From NCBI GenBank assembly GCA_025890175.1, contig JANPYM010000005.1, forward strand, positions 2,334,549 to 2,398,548: a stretch of 64,000 nt of DNA. Direction: 5' to 3'. The translations under genes and the position numbers were made by a program. Every line of letters starts with the position of its first letter. Position 1 is the stretch's first letter. This document shows positions 1-10,927 of the stretch, piece by piece. The notes beneath the pieces are model-generated. The model was not told the DNA's origin and did not search any database. It worked only from the letters and a program-made list of their open reading frames with translations. The DNA comes from Ciborinia camelliae (Eukaryota > Ascomycota > Leotiomycetes > Helotiales > Sclerotiniaceae).

Positions 1-1561
1 TTTGATGCTTTCATTGAGTTGATTGTTTTAGTTAAGTGCAGTCAATCAAGATGATTGCAAATTACCCGCAAGAGGTAGGGCCGAACCAGGGAACGTCATT
101 CTTACTATAATTAGGTAGGTATGTACCACTAGCTGACCTGGAAAACTGATATTCGAATAGAAAATTTGGACTATGGCCACGGTGCAAGATTTCTTCATCG
201 CCAGGTGCTGTGCAGCCTGTGTGCCAGATAGATAGAACGTTTGTTGCGACCGAGGAAGGGTATCTTGGTATTGCTCTTCGAGGTGTACAAGCAGATTGAT
301 TTGTCTATCCCAGTTGTATTTTCTTGCGATCATGCTCAAATTCATCACAAGATAATATCATATACGTATTGCTTGGATGCGAAGTCCCCATAAACCTTCA
401 TTCAGCAACATCAGGGACAATGCTGTCAATGGTCGGTAATACGTTACCGATTAATAGGTAGCTAGATCATACCTACTTTAAGGTTAAATAGTCGATATTT
501 TAGACTTTTCGCTTCTCCACCAATTATGATACATTAAGCAGTATAATACGAATTTAAAGCTTTGATATTTTGTACATGAAACGGATTGTGTTTTATGATT
601 AAACAGGGATATCTTGTTAAGGTTAAAGTTAAGCTTTAGAGATTAAATCTATAATTCCTATTGCTTGTTAGATTCATCCTTAGATTCTAGCTTCAACCTA
701 AGCTTCGCAGTTGATGGTTGGCATGGTAGTGTTTCGAGAGTTTAGAAACAGGTCATCATATGAATTGCTTGACTCGGATTCGAGAATACTTCCAGATGCC
801 TTGAGTCGAAGAGATCATAGATAGGTATGGATTTGAAATATCTAAGCTTTTCTTTTGTGGGAATTTTCAAGGCTTGAGAGGTTCACGTTACGAAGAACCG
901 AAGAGGAGCGAATATCCTTTCGAGAATACGCCGATTCCGGTAATTGATATGTATCCCTGGGTACAGTCACCAGTGATACCGGATTCTCATAAGGACAAAA
1001 GCGGTGGGAGTGGAGCCTAGAGGGGACATTTGGTTTTATGTTGACGGTGATCTGCGGGGATTAGAGGATGTTGCAACTTGCTTCGAAGCTTTTCCTTGGG
1101 CAAGTTGGATACTTTACCTAGGTAGGCCTTGACTTTCCTCTTTGGGAAATGCATAATTAAGTTTTCATGCAAGTACCGGTAAATCTTAAATGGTAGGGTT
1201 AAAGTGAAGTCAAGTTCAGATGATGTAATCTTCTGGAAAGACCTAACGCATAATCATCTCATCTCCCGCTTACGTAACTTCATCAAACTGGCTTTATTCC
1301 TACTATATACGATCCAAAGTCTAGTAGGTTATTGTCTGAAGCTATGGGTCGTTAATTCTGGATTGTTGGATATCAGGTGATTCTCACTAACGGTACAAGG
1401 GATATGAGCGTTAATGTTATTCGACTAGCGACTAAATTCCGTCCATTCTTATCCGTTACATACCTATGTACTGCCTGAGCCAAAAAATGTATATACAACA
1501 AGAATCTAAGCATCCCCTGCAAGCCCCCCACTCAGCGAGGTAGGTAGCTCTTACCCATAAT
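1..1561. other. intergenic, no gene seen
   Basis: AT-rich sequence downstream of the pectate lyase gene. I see no open frame with recognisable protein features on either strand. It contains scattered GTAGGTA/TACCTA-type short motifs that recur all over the intergenic DNA of this window. Confidence 0.6.
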
Positions 1562-2639
1562 CTAGAAGCTCAAGGTAACACCGGCAACCCCAACGACGCT
1601 ATCCTTAACTTTGTCGGCTCCCAAAAGAGTGTAATTGTATCCCATCTTGGCAGGATTTATATCACCCTCCAAAGCCTCATTTTTCGAGTCACCAAAATCA
1701 TCGTCGTGAGCAACGGCAAATCCCCTATTGGTGCTGTACAAAGCCTTCTTGCACGTAGTCCAGACGTTCGACTCAACAAGTGCCTGAGCACCATCACGAG
1801 TATTGATACCGTAAGCAACATTGACGTGGTAATTGTTGAAGATGTGAGCAGTACCGTAACGAATGGAAGGTCCACGGGAGTTGATGTTTTGCCAGTGGTT
1901 ATTGGCATAGGTGACGTGGAGGTGGCCGGCATCTTCTGCACCGTTGTTGTCGGAGTGGCCGATGAGGGAGGCCTTCCAGTGATCGTGGATGTAGGAGTTG
2001 GAGATCGTGATGAAATCAGCTGCGTGGGTGACATCGAAGAGTCCGTCGTAGAAGTCTTTGCCCTTGCTAAGTTCGGAAGATAGATCAACGTGGTCAACCC
2101 AGACGTTGGTAGATTTTTCTAGGGGAGGAGCGGATTAGTATGAGACGTTGGATGGGGAGTCAGTTGGGAACGTACGAATTCCGATAGCATCACCGTGAGC
2201 AGCAACAACAAGCTTGATTGCGAGGTTGCGGATAATGACATTCGTTCTTCCTCGAACGAGACTGTGACATGGTTAGATCATCGTAAATCAGTTCAGACGG
2301 TGGTCCTTACAATCCAAACCCTTCCAAGACTACCTGAGAGTTGGCACCAATAATGGTGGTATGGCTAGCGACCTCGATCTGCGCTGCAGAATGAGTGATA
2401 GGACCCGAAACTATAACGATATGATTTCCTAACGCGGCTGCCTTTTGTAAATCCGCATAGGTAGAAACAGTTACAGTGGTTCCTCCAGCTCCACCGGTGG
2501 TGCCACCGTTGGTGGTGGCGTATCCAATGTCGCAAGCATCGGTGGGAGAGGCATGTTTGATCAGCTCGCCAGATTTTGGTGTTGGAGCAGCAAAGGCGAA
2601 TGCGGCCAAAAGACCAGCGGAAATGATAGAAAGCTTCAT
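1562..2639 (-). CDS. secreted pectate lyase, polysaccharide lyase family 1
   Basis: The enzyme cleaves polygalacturonate (pectin) by beta-elimination outside the cell. Three exons (2311-2639, 2176-2261, 1562-2118) join in frame to 323 residues; the introns are 49 and 57 bp, the second with a TACTAAT branch site. The start is the ATG at 2639, followed by a signal peptide (MKLSIISAGLLAAFAFAAP). PL1 landmarks seen in the frame are NVIIRNLAI, VWVDHVDLSS, then ITISNSYIHDHWKASLIGHS, and the RGPSIR motif (RxPxxR) that carries the catalytic arginine. The C-terminus (GVTLSF) looks complete, so the gene appears intact. The length is normal for fungal PL1 enzymes without a carbohydrate-binding module. 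A 48-bp tandem repeat sits in the presumed 5' leader. The family is clear; I cannot say which paralogue this is. Confidence 0.93.
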
Positions 2640-2649
2640 AGTGAATGAG

Positions 2650-2830
2650 TGCGTAAAATTGGATACTTGTCCGTAACAGAATTCGATGTGAATGAAAGTG
2701 TAAAAGTTGGAAACTTGTCCGTAACAGAATTCGATCTGAATGAAAGTGCAAAAGTTGGAAACTCGACCGTGCGAGTATGGAATGTGAATGAAAGTGTAAA
2801 GAATGTAGAAGTGAATGAAAGTGCAGACTG
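2650..2830. repeat. 48-bp degenerate tandem repeat in pectate lyase leader
   Basis: The core GTGAATGAAAGTG recurs at about 2689, 2737 (as CTGAATGAAAGTG), 2785 and 2812, mostly 48 bp apart. The intervening TTGGAAACTTGTCCGTAACA is shared by the first units. It lies between the pectate lyase ATG (2639) and a TATA-like element, so it is probably transcribed as 5' leader. Confidence 0.8.
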
Positions 2831-2837
2831 CGAGAGT

Positions 2838-2847
2838 GATTTATATC
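2838..2847 (-). promoter_or_regulatory. candidate TATA box of pectate lyase
   Basis: GATATAAATC on the minus strand, about 200 bp upstream of the ATG and just beyond the tandem repeat. The assignment rests on motif and position only. Confidence 0.4.
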
Positions 2848-2899
2848 GTGGAAGATATAACACCAGACAATGGGATATAACTTCAGCTTTATAGAGAGA

Positions 2900-5165
2900 A
2901 ATGCGTTCATCTCAACGTGCAAAGGAAGACCTGGAAATTCTCTTCTCCCACCCTTCTCCCACCCTTCTCCCCCCAAACAACACTTTACCACAAATAGACC
3001 AAGCATTTGAATGATGGAATTTCCAAGGGTAAACGAGCTGTACAGAGGAGTTGAATAATGGCCAAGGGGGGAAGAACGGTCTGGCTATACTGAATAGCCT
3101 ATCAAAATGGAGTAAAGGGAAGAGAAAGCTCCCGCACAAACGATAAGGATCAGATTATTCACTGCACTTGCAAATGTCCAAGAGGATACTCCTTGTAATT
3201 ACATACATGAATCTCTTGAGTATATTTTTTGATATGTGTGGTATTTAGTTGCAAAAAAGCCAAGGCTCCTAAACTAGCACCGGCATCCATAGAATGAAAA
3301 TAAATTCTTAGCGAATAAACAGACGAACAATAATGTGATCGATTGAACCCGGCACTGGCAAAGCTCAGCAATTGCAACCTTAAATAGGCGGGTACGGATA
3401 CATGCATACTTTACGGTACACATAAAACTACTACACATTTGCCGAAGAAGTTTATATCTTCAATTACCTTTTTTGGATTGAATGAAAGACCTCGGTCCAA
3501 ACTCCACTGGAGAAAAGATGGAGAAATAACGCTTTTAGATACCAAGAAAGGCCAAGCGCGACATTTTCATCTCATCTCTGATAAATTGACATCTTTCTTG
3601 TAGAATAATGCCGTACCCACGACTCTTGCCTGTGGGAAGGTTCTTCTCGATGGCTCCAAGTCCAAGTGAAGAGCGAACTGGTAAAACTGAGCTTCTGACA
3701 ACTCCCGAGCAGTTTTTTTCTTCTTCAAATCATTGGATGCGATACTGACAATGAACATTCCCACTTTCTCTTGGGCTTGCCTTTCTCAGGGAGGTCTAGA
3801 TTCATGCGATAATTTGGTAAAGCGTACTGGGGATCATATCGATACCAACCCCGGTGTTGAAGACCTCGAGGTAAGACTTTAAACCTAAATTGAGATCATG
3901 GCCGGTACCTATTATCAAAGCGCTCGAGCATACTGGGACTTTGTGCGGCTATGCGGTTGAATTTGACTTGTATGCTTGGTTCATACCTGCTCTGTGATCG
4001 AACAAATTTCAAAATTGGATGTCGTTAAAGAAATCATGTGGTACTTTTTACTATGCTACTGGACTTATTATTAGTGCCTACCTAGTTACTACCTAGTGTC
4101 GTGGGATTACGTGATATTTTCTATAAGAAAATTATACGTAGGTGGAAATTATTAAATCAGTCAATTAATTAATGCTACTATGCTTTAAAATGACCTCCCC
4201 CTTCATCTAAGAGGGGGAGAAATATATTAATTAATTACTACTAATTAATCGATTAATGCGAATTATATAAACTCTCTCTTACGATTCATATAAAGTATAA
4301 TGATAAAAGCAATATGAGAGTTTAGAGGCTTCTCGAATTCTGAGTGTCTTTCTTTTATTTAGTTAAAGGTAATAGAATTATTTATTGAGTTTTAATATTT
4401 AGATAGATGAAATCCATAAAGCATCAAAAAACGTGATTTTGGAAAGCGGGTGTGTCCTCAGCACATACAACCACGTGATATAACCTTAGATCATCAACAT
4501 CAAAAGCCTTCAACTTGCTACAACTTGCTACAACTTGCTATCAAAGTTCCCCCAACTGGTTGAAGTTAGGCTTTCCGAAAGTAAAGCAACGTCCAAGCAA
4601 TCAATTGGCTCATTCAGTAAGGTGTACATTCATTCAAGCGTATACATCCAACCATTCAAAGCATCCATCATTTCCTCCTTCACCCAATCTTTGCTCTCCG
4701 AAATGTAAGATTTACATTTTATTCCAGAAACGCTGAGCGGCTCAGTCCACTGTCAACTCAGTGGGTTGCTCGATACGAAAGGCCTTTGAGTGCGAAGACT
4801 TACATCTCCAATCTTCATCTCCCAGTTCAGCAGAATCAGCATGTCAGGCCAGATGTGGTGAGGGCATCTCCATGCACCACTTGATGATCGAGAAGAGACG
4901 GGCTTTGAAAAATTTGATGATACGAAGGAGCTAAGGCGCTGCAGTGAGCTTTTGGTCTGACAGACCAAAATGCGGGTTGTTTGCTTGTTTGCACAAGAAA
5001 GTGGATCAAATGCACTGCTGTATGCCGTAGGATCAGCTTGCAAATGACAAGGGCAGGTCCGTAGCCTTTTCCTCATCCTTCATTCGGCTAACTACAGTGC
5101 CGCAGCCATGCATGCATGGAAACTGGACATGCACTACACCAGGTATGATTGAATATGGGGGTGTT
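2900..5165. other. gene-poor AT-rich stretch
   Basis: No supported gene. The part around 4120-4420 is extremely AT-rich with repeated TTAATTAAT. A short perfect repeat of CAACTTGCTA lies at about 4510-4540. Open frames here are short and have no recognisable family. Confidence 0.5.
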
Positions 5166-5171
5166 TTATCT

Positions 5172-6270
5172 TTACAAAGTTTTTGAAAATAGCCTTGCAC
5201 CACAAATGGCCATTGCAATGCAAATGAAGGCTAAGCATAGTTCCCCTTGCATTTTGTTAGCACTCTCACCGGGCATCTTGTCAGAAGGAAAGGCGGCAAA
5301 TCTTGCGAGGCATAGCCTAACTTTCGATAAAGTTGGAATCAAATAACTTTGAACACGCAAGAAATATAGCATTGAGTCGCCAACAAAGGTACTACCCATT
5401 GCGTTTGCTTCTCAGTCTTCCAGCCAAAGATGACAAGCCCAAGAGGGAGGATCACCATGCCAATTTGTAGATATGGCAATCAGAACTCAGGCATCGAAGC
5501 CGTTGAGCCTGTTCTTGCTTCGTGGCGTGCGGCCGTGTAGCGATATGAGGGATTCGGGAACTTGGCACAAATAATACTGCCTAGGATTAAGCCCCATATG
5601 TTTCTCGTTGCAAAGGAAGGCAAAAGAAGGCAGAAGAAGGCAAAAGAAGGCAGAAGAAGGCAAAAGAAGGCAGAAGAAGGCAAAATAAGGCAAAATAAGG
5701 AAACAGAAGGCAAAAGCAAACGGTGGCAGCCGAAGATATCACGATGAACTAAAGCAACCAGCACAAGCTAACTGTGTTGTAGACAATGAATCCTCGCATA
5801 ATGTCTCCAATTATGGAGCCACAGGTTGGACCGAAGTTATACAAGCTTTAAGCTTCGCCTCGATGTTCACGGGAGAACATATCACCAATGCTGCTTCCTC
5901 CTAGGCTCGGACCAGCAGATCCAGCCATTTCCGAGAGTAATTGAAGTGTAGACAAAGCAGCAATGTTCGGCGCCAGAGCACAGCCGACATTGAGCATTGT
6001 GAAGATCATAAGGCATGATAGATAGATGATTCATCTATCATATCGCTCGGAGAGAGGTGCTAGGAACAGAGGCTCTATGCCCAAACCAAGAACGTATAGA
6101 GCGACTGGTAGCGCAGGCATGTATAGATCATGGATACCAAACGTCAAAGCAATATCCTCTGATCCTAGTGTTAGGAATGTAGGACATATGATTGAAGATA
6201 ACGTTCCTTGTACAGAAACTGGAACATTGATTCATTTCCAACCAATTGACCAATCTAGGGGGTTGTTACC
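5172..6270 (-). pseudogene. decayed MFS (DHA1-type drug:H+ antiporter) transporter
   Basis: Read on the minus strand, one frame gives a clear MFS N-terminal half: NNPLDWS, then GIEPLFLAPLSERY (motif A after TM2), LNVGCALAPNIAALSTLQLL and AGSAGPSLGGSSIGDMFSRE. This frame has stops at 6232 (TGA), 6031 (TGA), 5848 (TAA) and 5749 (TAG). It then runs into a 10/20-bp tandem repeat (5613-5725) that replaces the segment after TM6. Transporter sequence resumes in another frame with GLILGSIICAKFPNPSYRY and LPYLQIGMVILPLGLVIFGW (TM8-TM9), and traces of the last helices end near 5172. The middle is shortened and the frame changes more than once, so no working protein is possible. It was once probably a multidrug or metabolite exporter; the substrate is unknown. 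Confidence 0.85.
5613..5725. repeat. AAGGCAAAAG/AAGGCAGAAG tandem repeat
   Basis: Alternating 10-bp units AAGGCAAAAG and AAGGCAGAAG, degenerating at the right end to AAGGCAAAAT. On the minus strand it reads as a hydrophobic FCLLLPSFAF-type peptide, in keeping with the membrane segment of the MFS relic it interrupts. Confidence 0.9.
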
Positions 6271-6458
6271 ACCCGATAAGTCTAATAAATTCAGTATCAC
6301 TCTTTTGCTTGATTTTCGAGTATTACCTATCTACCTTACCACAGTGATTGTACTTTTGTATTATCCAGAAAAGGTTTCATGGTGTTCTTAGTGGAAATAT
6401 ACAGAACCGCTATAGTACTAGTGTTTATACGTTGTAAGCGAATTTATATAGCTAGTGT

Positions 6459-6480
6459 TGTTGGAACACGTGAATATTCT
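6459..6480 (+). mobile_element. possible LTR terminus (TGTTGGAA...CACGTGA)
   Basis: TGTTGGAACACGTGA resembles the two TGTTGGAATA...GTGA starts found in inverse orientation at 22586 and 22653. TG start and LTR family are inferred only from this likeness; the other end was not located. Confidence 0.3.
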
Positions 6481-6584
6481 ACATTCACTAGTCCCGTATA
6501 CCGTAGCATATAATCCCACACTGCAATACCAACCCTTTTCTCGCGAGTTACTTGTCTTACATCATGCAAATTGGATGAGAAGCT

Positions 6585-6720
6585 TTACACCGTGTAAATT
6601 CGCCTATATTGTATAAGCACCGTGTAGATATCGTGTAGACACCGTGTAGGAATCGCTACATTATGTACCCCATATGAGCGAATTATATCGTGTATACATT
6701 AGGTATTTTGTAAGCCTGCT
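6585..6720. repeat. interspersed CACCGTGTAG motif cluster
   Basis: ACACCGTGTA, GCACCGTGTAG, ATCGTGTAG, ACACCGTGTAGG and ATCGTGTATAC follow within about 100 bp of AT-rich DNA. Confidence 0.55.
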
Positions 6721-8059
6721 ACACCATGTAGTTCATATATCACCACTAAGACACGTGTTATTAATGGTCTGGTTTTGGACATCGGAATTTCTCCATTTGA
6801 CATGATGAATGTTGAGGAAGATACAGCACTTCTTTGGCTGGTTTAGAGAAGGTGTTGATATAAAATAGTTCTACACACACTAGCTCGATACACAATAATA
6901 ATATCAACAATAGAAGGAAAACACTGCAGGAAAAATGTGTTCGGCTGATATGTAGGTTTCAACTTCTAGATAGTTTTAACCCCATTTAAACAAGGATTGA
7001 TGTTAATTGGTCGTACACAAGTATCGAATGCCAGATATGGGAGGTTATCTTCGATGATATAATGTCCGGTTTCATTGGCCTATTTGTGGTGAGCTTAGAA
7101 ACTAGAGATTGCTGAAGACGTGATAATAGGCATATTAGACTCCGGATAGACTGGCATCCTAAAGGCTCTAGATTTGGTGCTGTTTTTTTACCCAATGACG
7201 GAGATTAAGTACTACCTACTGGTACTATTCTTAGGCTAACCCCCCAACTTCACGGTAGGGCATAGGAGACTAGAAAAAGGTTCCATCCAAATGGGACCAA
7301 TGGGTACAATACCTAGGTACCTAGAAACAGGGCAATGTGGTTACCGTTGTACCGTTGTCATCGTTACATTCACATTCACATTCACATTTACCGTTACAGT
7401 CACATTTTGAGAAGATAGGGAACATTTTTACCAGGATATTATTCGGTACATGTACCGATGCAGGTGGTTCGTTATCTACCTACCATACCTATCTATATGG
7501 ACTCCGGAAACGGAGCTTTCTATACCTACCTTGAGGCCTATTTAGGTATCTATTATCTAGTGGCTTATTCTACTGCTGTACTGTAGGTACGCCTATCTTG
7601 CTAAACAAATCCATGAGCTCGTTAATGGGAATCTCATCGGACCTAACATCTTGCAGGATATTCTCCACTTCCCCCTTTATATTATGTACTCCTTCATGTT
7701 CCCCCTTTGTGCTCCTGTACGTGAGTTTAGACTCTTATTGTTTATGTTTTGCTCGGAACTTTTCTTTAACAAGGTCTAGGGGGGGTCGGTCCGCTTTGGG
7801 GGACCAATCGGAAATTCAGCCACAATCATAACCACAACCACAACCTCAACCTCATCAAGCCTTTCTGCGTTAAAATTTCAACAAATATTGCATTCGCGCC
7901 ACTCCGCACCTTCTTATCCTCATTCTCTATCACCACCATCTCATATCTGAGATTATCAACGCCTAGGTCTTACGCCCAGCGTGAGTCATCCATGTAACCT
8001 GTAGTATCAATTACAGAACCCTTGCAGGATCAATTATAGACCCCTTGCATCATCATCGC

Positions 8060-8137
8060 AGCAATGCAATAATATCCCGCAAGCAATGCAATAATATCCC
8101 GCCAGCAATGCAATAATATCTCGCCAGCAATGGTCGC
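8060..8137. repeat. 22-bp tandem repeat, three and a half copies
   Basis: Units at 8060-8081, 8082-8103 and 8104-8125 share AGCAATGCAATAATATC and end CCGCA, CCGCC or TCGCC; a partial fourth copy begins at 8126. Confidence 0.9.
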
Positions 8138-8439
8138 GATCAGCTGCATTTCCCACGTCTGTTGACTATCGACATTGTACCCCCTGGCCTTGTGCGTTCT
8201 GACATGCACAGTCAGCTTTCATATCTTCATCTGCAGCCAGCCCCTCTTTCAATTTCAGTTGTTGTGCGATCACCAATGACCAATGCTGGCTGTCTCGGCC
8301 ATTGCATGATCCTCGGCTGGAGTCAGTATGGAAGCACGACGATCAGACCTGCATAAATGGTGTGTCGAAACCCCCACTGCGGTGCTGTAATCACGGATAG
8401 GGCATGCCCGCCATAGAAGTAGATTCAAGCGAATCGCGT

Positions 8440-8930
8440 GCATACAAGCATTAGTGAAACCGGGCTCTCCAATCACTGTCGCCATCATCGTGTAATACAA
8501 CATTTGTCCCAGCTACGCCATTGGAATCAATATTTGCAAAATCACTATCAGCTAGCATATCGTATAGGCGCATGCAAGCATCACTCAAACTGAACACTCC
8601 AACATTACTGCCAACGAATATATCGCATAATGCAATAGACTATTTACTGATAAAGTATTTGGCCCAGCTGCGCCATTGAAATCAATATTGAAACGGCATA
8701 CTCCGAAATCACTATCGGTGAACACAAAGTATAATGTAACAGACTCTTTACTGATGAATCATTGGACCAAGCCGCGCCATTGAAATCAATTTTGAGACCG
8801 GGCACCCCAAAACCACTGCTGCCCATCACATCGGATAGTGCCTCAGACTCTTTATTGATGAGGTTTCTGAGCCTCCCGGGAACCCAGCTGCGACATGGAA
8901 ACCAATGCCGAGAGTTGGAAATCTGAGTAG
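8440..8930. repeat. diverged repeat of about 110-150 bp period
   Basis: The core CAGCT(A/G)CGCCATTG(G/A)AATCAAT recurs near 8508, 8665, 8768 (AAGCCGCGCCATTGAAATC) and 8886 (CAGCTGCGACATGGAAACC). Between cores, CTCTTTACTGATGA-type and CCGGGC(T/A)C(T/C)CC elements also repeat. No protein frame runs through it. Confidence 0.65.
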
Positions 8931-9180
8931 GAAATCCGGTTTAACGGAAATATTAGGTGAGCCACAGTCACCACCTGCAGTGATAGCTGGAGTGTTACTG
9001 AATTAAGTTGTGAACCTGATTGTGGAATATCTCATTGGGTCTGTAAAGCTATGCAGTTCTAATGCAAGATTGCGGTCATACCATTGAATCTCTGAAAATC
9101 GAAAATCTCCAGGGTAGCACTGAGACTTCACTACGTATATATTATTTCACGGAACGCCCATCAATACATCATTAAATCAA

Positions 9181-9252
9181 CAACTACATCCTCAACTACA
9201 TCTTCAAATACATCGTCAACTACATCTTCAACTACATCTTCAACAACATCTT
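9181..9252. repeat. 12-bp tandem repeat in citrate synthase-like leader
   Basis: Six units of the CAACTACATCTT type end 15 bp before the ATG at 9268. This places the array in the 5' leader. Confidence 0.85.
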
Positions 9253-9267
9253 TAACAAACGTGCACT

Positions 9268-10927
9268 ATGACTTCTTTTTTCTCCATAGGTAGCCTGCTC
9301 TTTGCGGGTCTCGGTCTACTCGTGCCTCGCATCAAGAAAATCACTTCAAGTTCGCAAGCATCCTCCGAGAAAGATCACGAAGGTAACCTTGAAATCCGTG
9401 ATACTCGGACGGGAAGATCGTATACAGTGCCCATATCTAAGAATTCAATTGACGCCATAGCCTTCCGAAGAATTTCTACTGCAGCATGGAATAGCACTCC
9501 CATAGAGCATTATTCAAGCGGCCTGAAAGTTTTGGATATTGGTTTTCAAAATACAGCTGTCTGCGAATCACGTATTACTCATATGTAAGTGTTGGCTTTC
9601 ATTAGATCAATTGTGGACATATAATCCTCCCTTTTCTATACTGACGGTTACCTTGAATCATAGAGACGGGAACGTTGGTAAGATCCAATTCAGGCAGTAT
9701 TCATTAGACTACCTAATGGAGCATCATGACTTTACCGAAGTCGCATTTCTGCTCGTTTGGGGTCATCTACCTTCTTGCGCCGAAAAGCAGAACTTTGAGC
9801 ACGAACTTTTCAAAGCATCAACAGCCCCTGATCATGTAATAGACGTGGTTAAAAGTTTCCCGTAAGCTTGAAAAGAATCTCTATACTCCTTCATAGCATA
9901 TGACTGACATAAAGTGACAGACGCGGAACTCCTGACTTCCTTATCATTGTTGCAGGTCTATCAGCATGGGCTGCAGCCTCTCCCGAAGACATCCCTATAC
10001 ACATGGGCGGGAATCTCTACTCTGGAAAGCCTAAAGCTGTAGACAGCGGAGTCATCCGATCTATAACTGCCCTAGCAGTGGTAACTGCCTTGACATCATG
10101 CCATAAACTAGGAAAGAAATTCAAGCCAGCCGTTCCTGAAAATTCCTTCGTCGGTAATCAACTTCTCATGATGGGAATCGTGAGTCCCAAGACTGGAAAA
10201 CCGGAGCCATGGATAGAAAAGTGTCTCAGCAAACTTTGGATCATCTACGCCGATCACGAAATGACGAATTCCACGGCTGCATTCCTCCACGTTACGTCTA
10301 CACTTGCGGATCCCATTTCCGGTGGTATTGCTTCTCTACTTTCAGGGTCTGGGCCGCTTCACGGAGGCGCAATCGATATAGCATACAAGAGTTTTCAGCA
10401 AATTGGATCCAAGGAAAACGTGGCAAAACTGATCGAGGATGTAAAGGCCAAGAAACAAAGATTGTTTGGATATGGACATCGAATCTACAAAACCGTCGAC
10501 CCTCGCATCTATCATCTACGTAGAATGATGGATGACCTTGACGAAAGAATGGCTAGCAATCCTCTCCTCTCAGTCGCATTGGAAATCGATCGAATTGCCT
10601 CTGAGGATACCTACTTTACATCCCGAAATCTCAAAGCAAATGCAGATTTATATGGCTGCTTTGTCTTTTCTGCTCTGTAAGTTAAGCCCATAGAAAGGAT
10701 TGAAATAGAATAATGGCTAACAAGATATCATTTAGTGGTTTTGAGCCAGAGATCATCACCGCGGTAGCTTCGATAGCTAGATCGACAGGCATCTTGGCAC
10801 ACTGGCGTGAGTCGATGAGTAAGTCATAAATCCAGGCAATACTATAGAAATCCAAATCTAATGCTTTACAGGTGAAAAACCAACCATATGGCGGCCACAA
10901 CAGGTGTTTACTGGGGCCGTTTTATGA
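9268..10927 (+). CDS. citrate synthase-like protein
   Basis: Citrate synthases condense an acyl-CoA with oxaloacetate. Five exons (9268-9584, 9664-9861, 9921-10676, 10736-10818, 10872-10927) join to 469 residues. The three catalytic residues are present: His284 in YADHEMTNST, His319 in GPLHGG and Asp365 in GHRIYKTVDPR. The C-terminal IWRPQQVFTG matches the usual RPxQVYTG end. The N-terminus (MTSFFSIGSLLFAGLGLLVP) is hydrophobic and does not look like a classic mitochondrial presequence, and there is no peroxisomal SKL-type end. The sequence is more divergent than the housekeeping enzyme, for example DHEMTNST for the usual EHEMNCST. A role as methylcitrate, alkylcitrate or other specialised synthase is possible, but no biosynthetic neighbours are seen. 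Fold and catalytic residues are sure; the substrate is not. Confidence 0.88.

Larger units (their letters stand above)
6275..9170. other. gene-poor stretch with several repeats
   Basis: No supported gene. It contains an LTR-like terminus (6459), a cluster of CACCGTGTAG motifs (about 6585-6720), CATTCA microsatellite (about 7365-7390), a 22-bp tandem repeat (8060-8137) and a diverged long-period repeat (about 8440-8930). Confidence 0.5.

Noticed and set aside
1706..2083. Plus-strand open frame over the pectate lyase
   Set aside because: It is the antisense shadow of the conserved PL1 exon; no family signal of its own.
5613..5725. CRISPR-like array
   Set aside because: Units are 10 bp without spacers, in a fungal genome; it is a plain tandem repeat.
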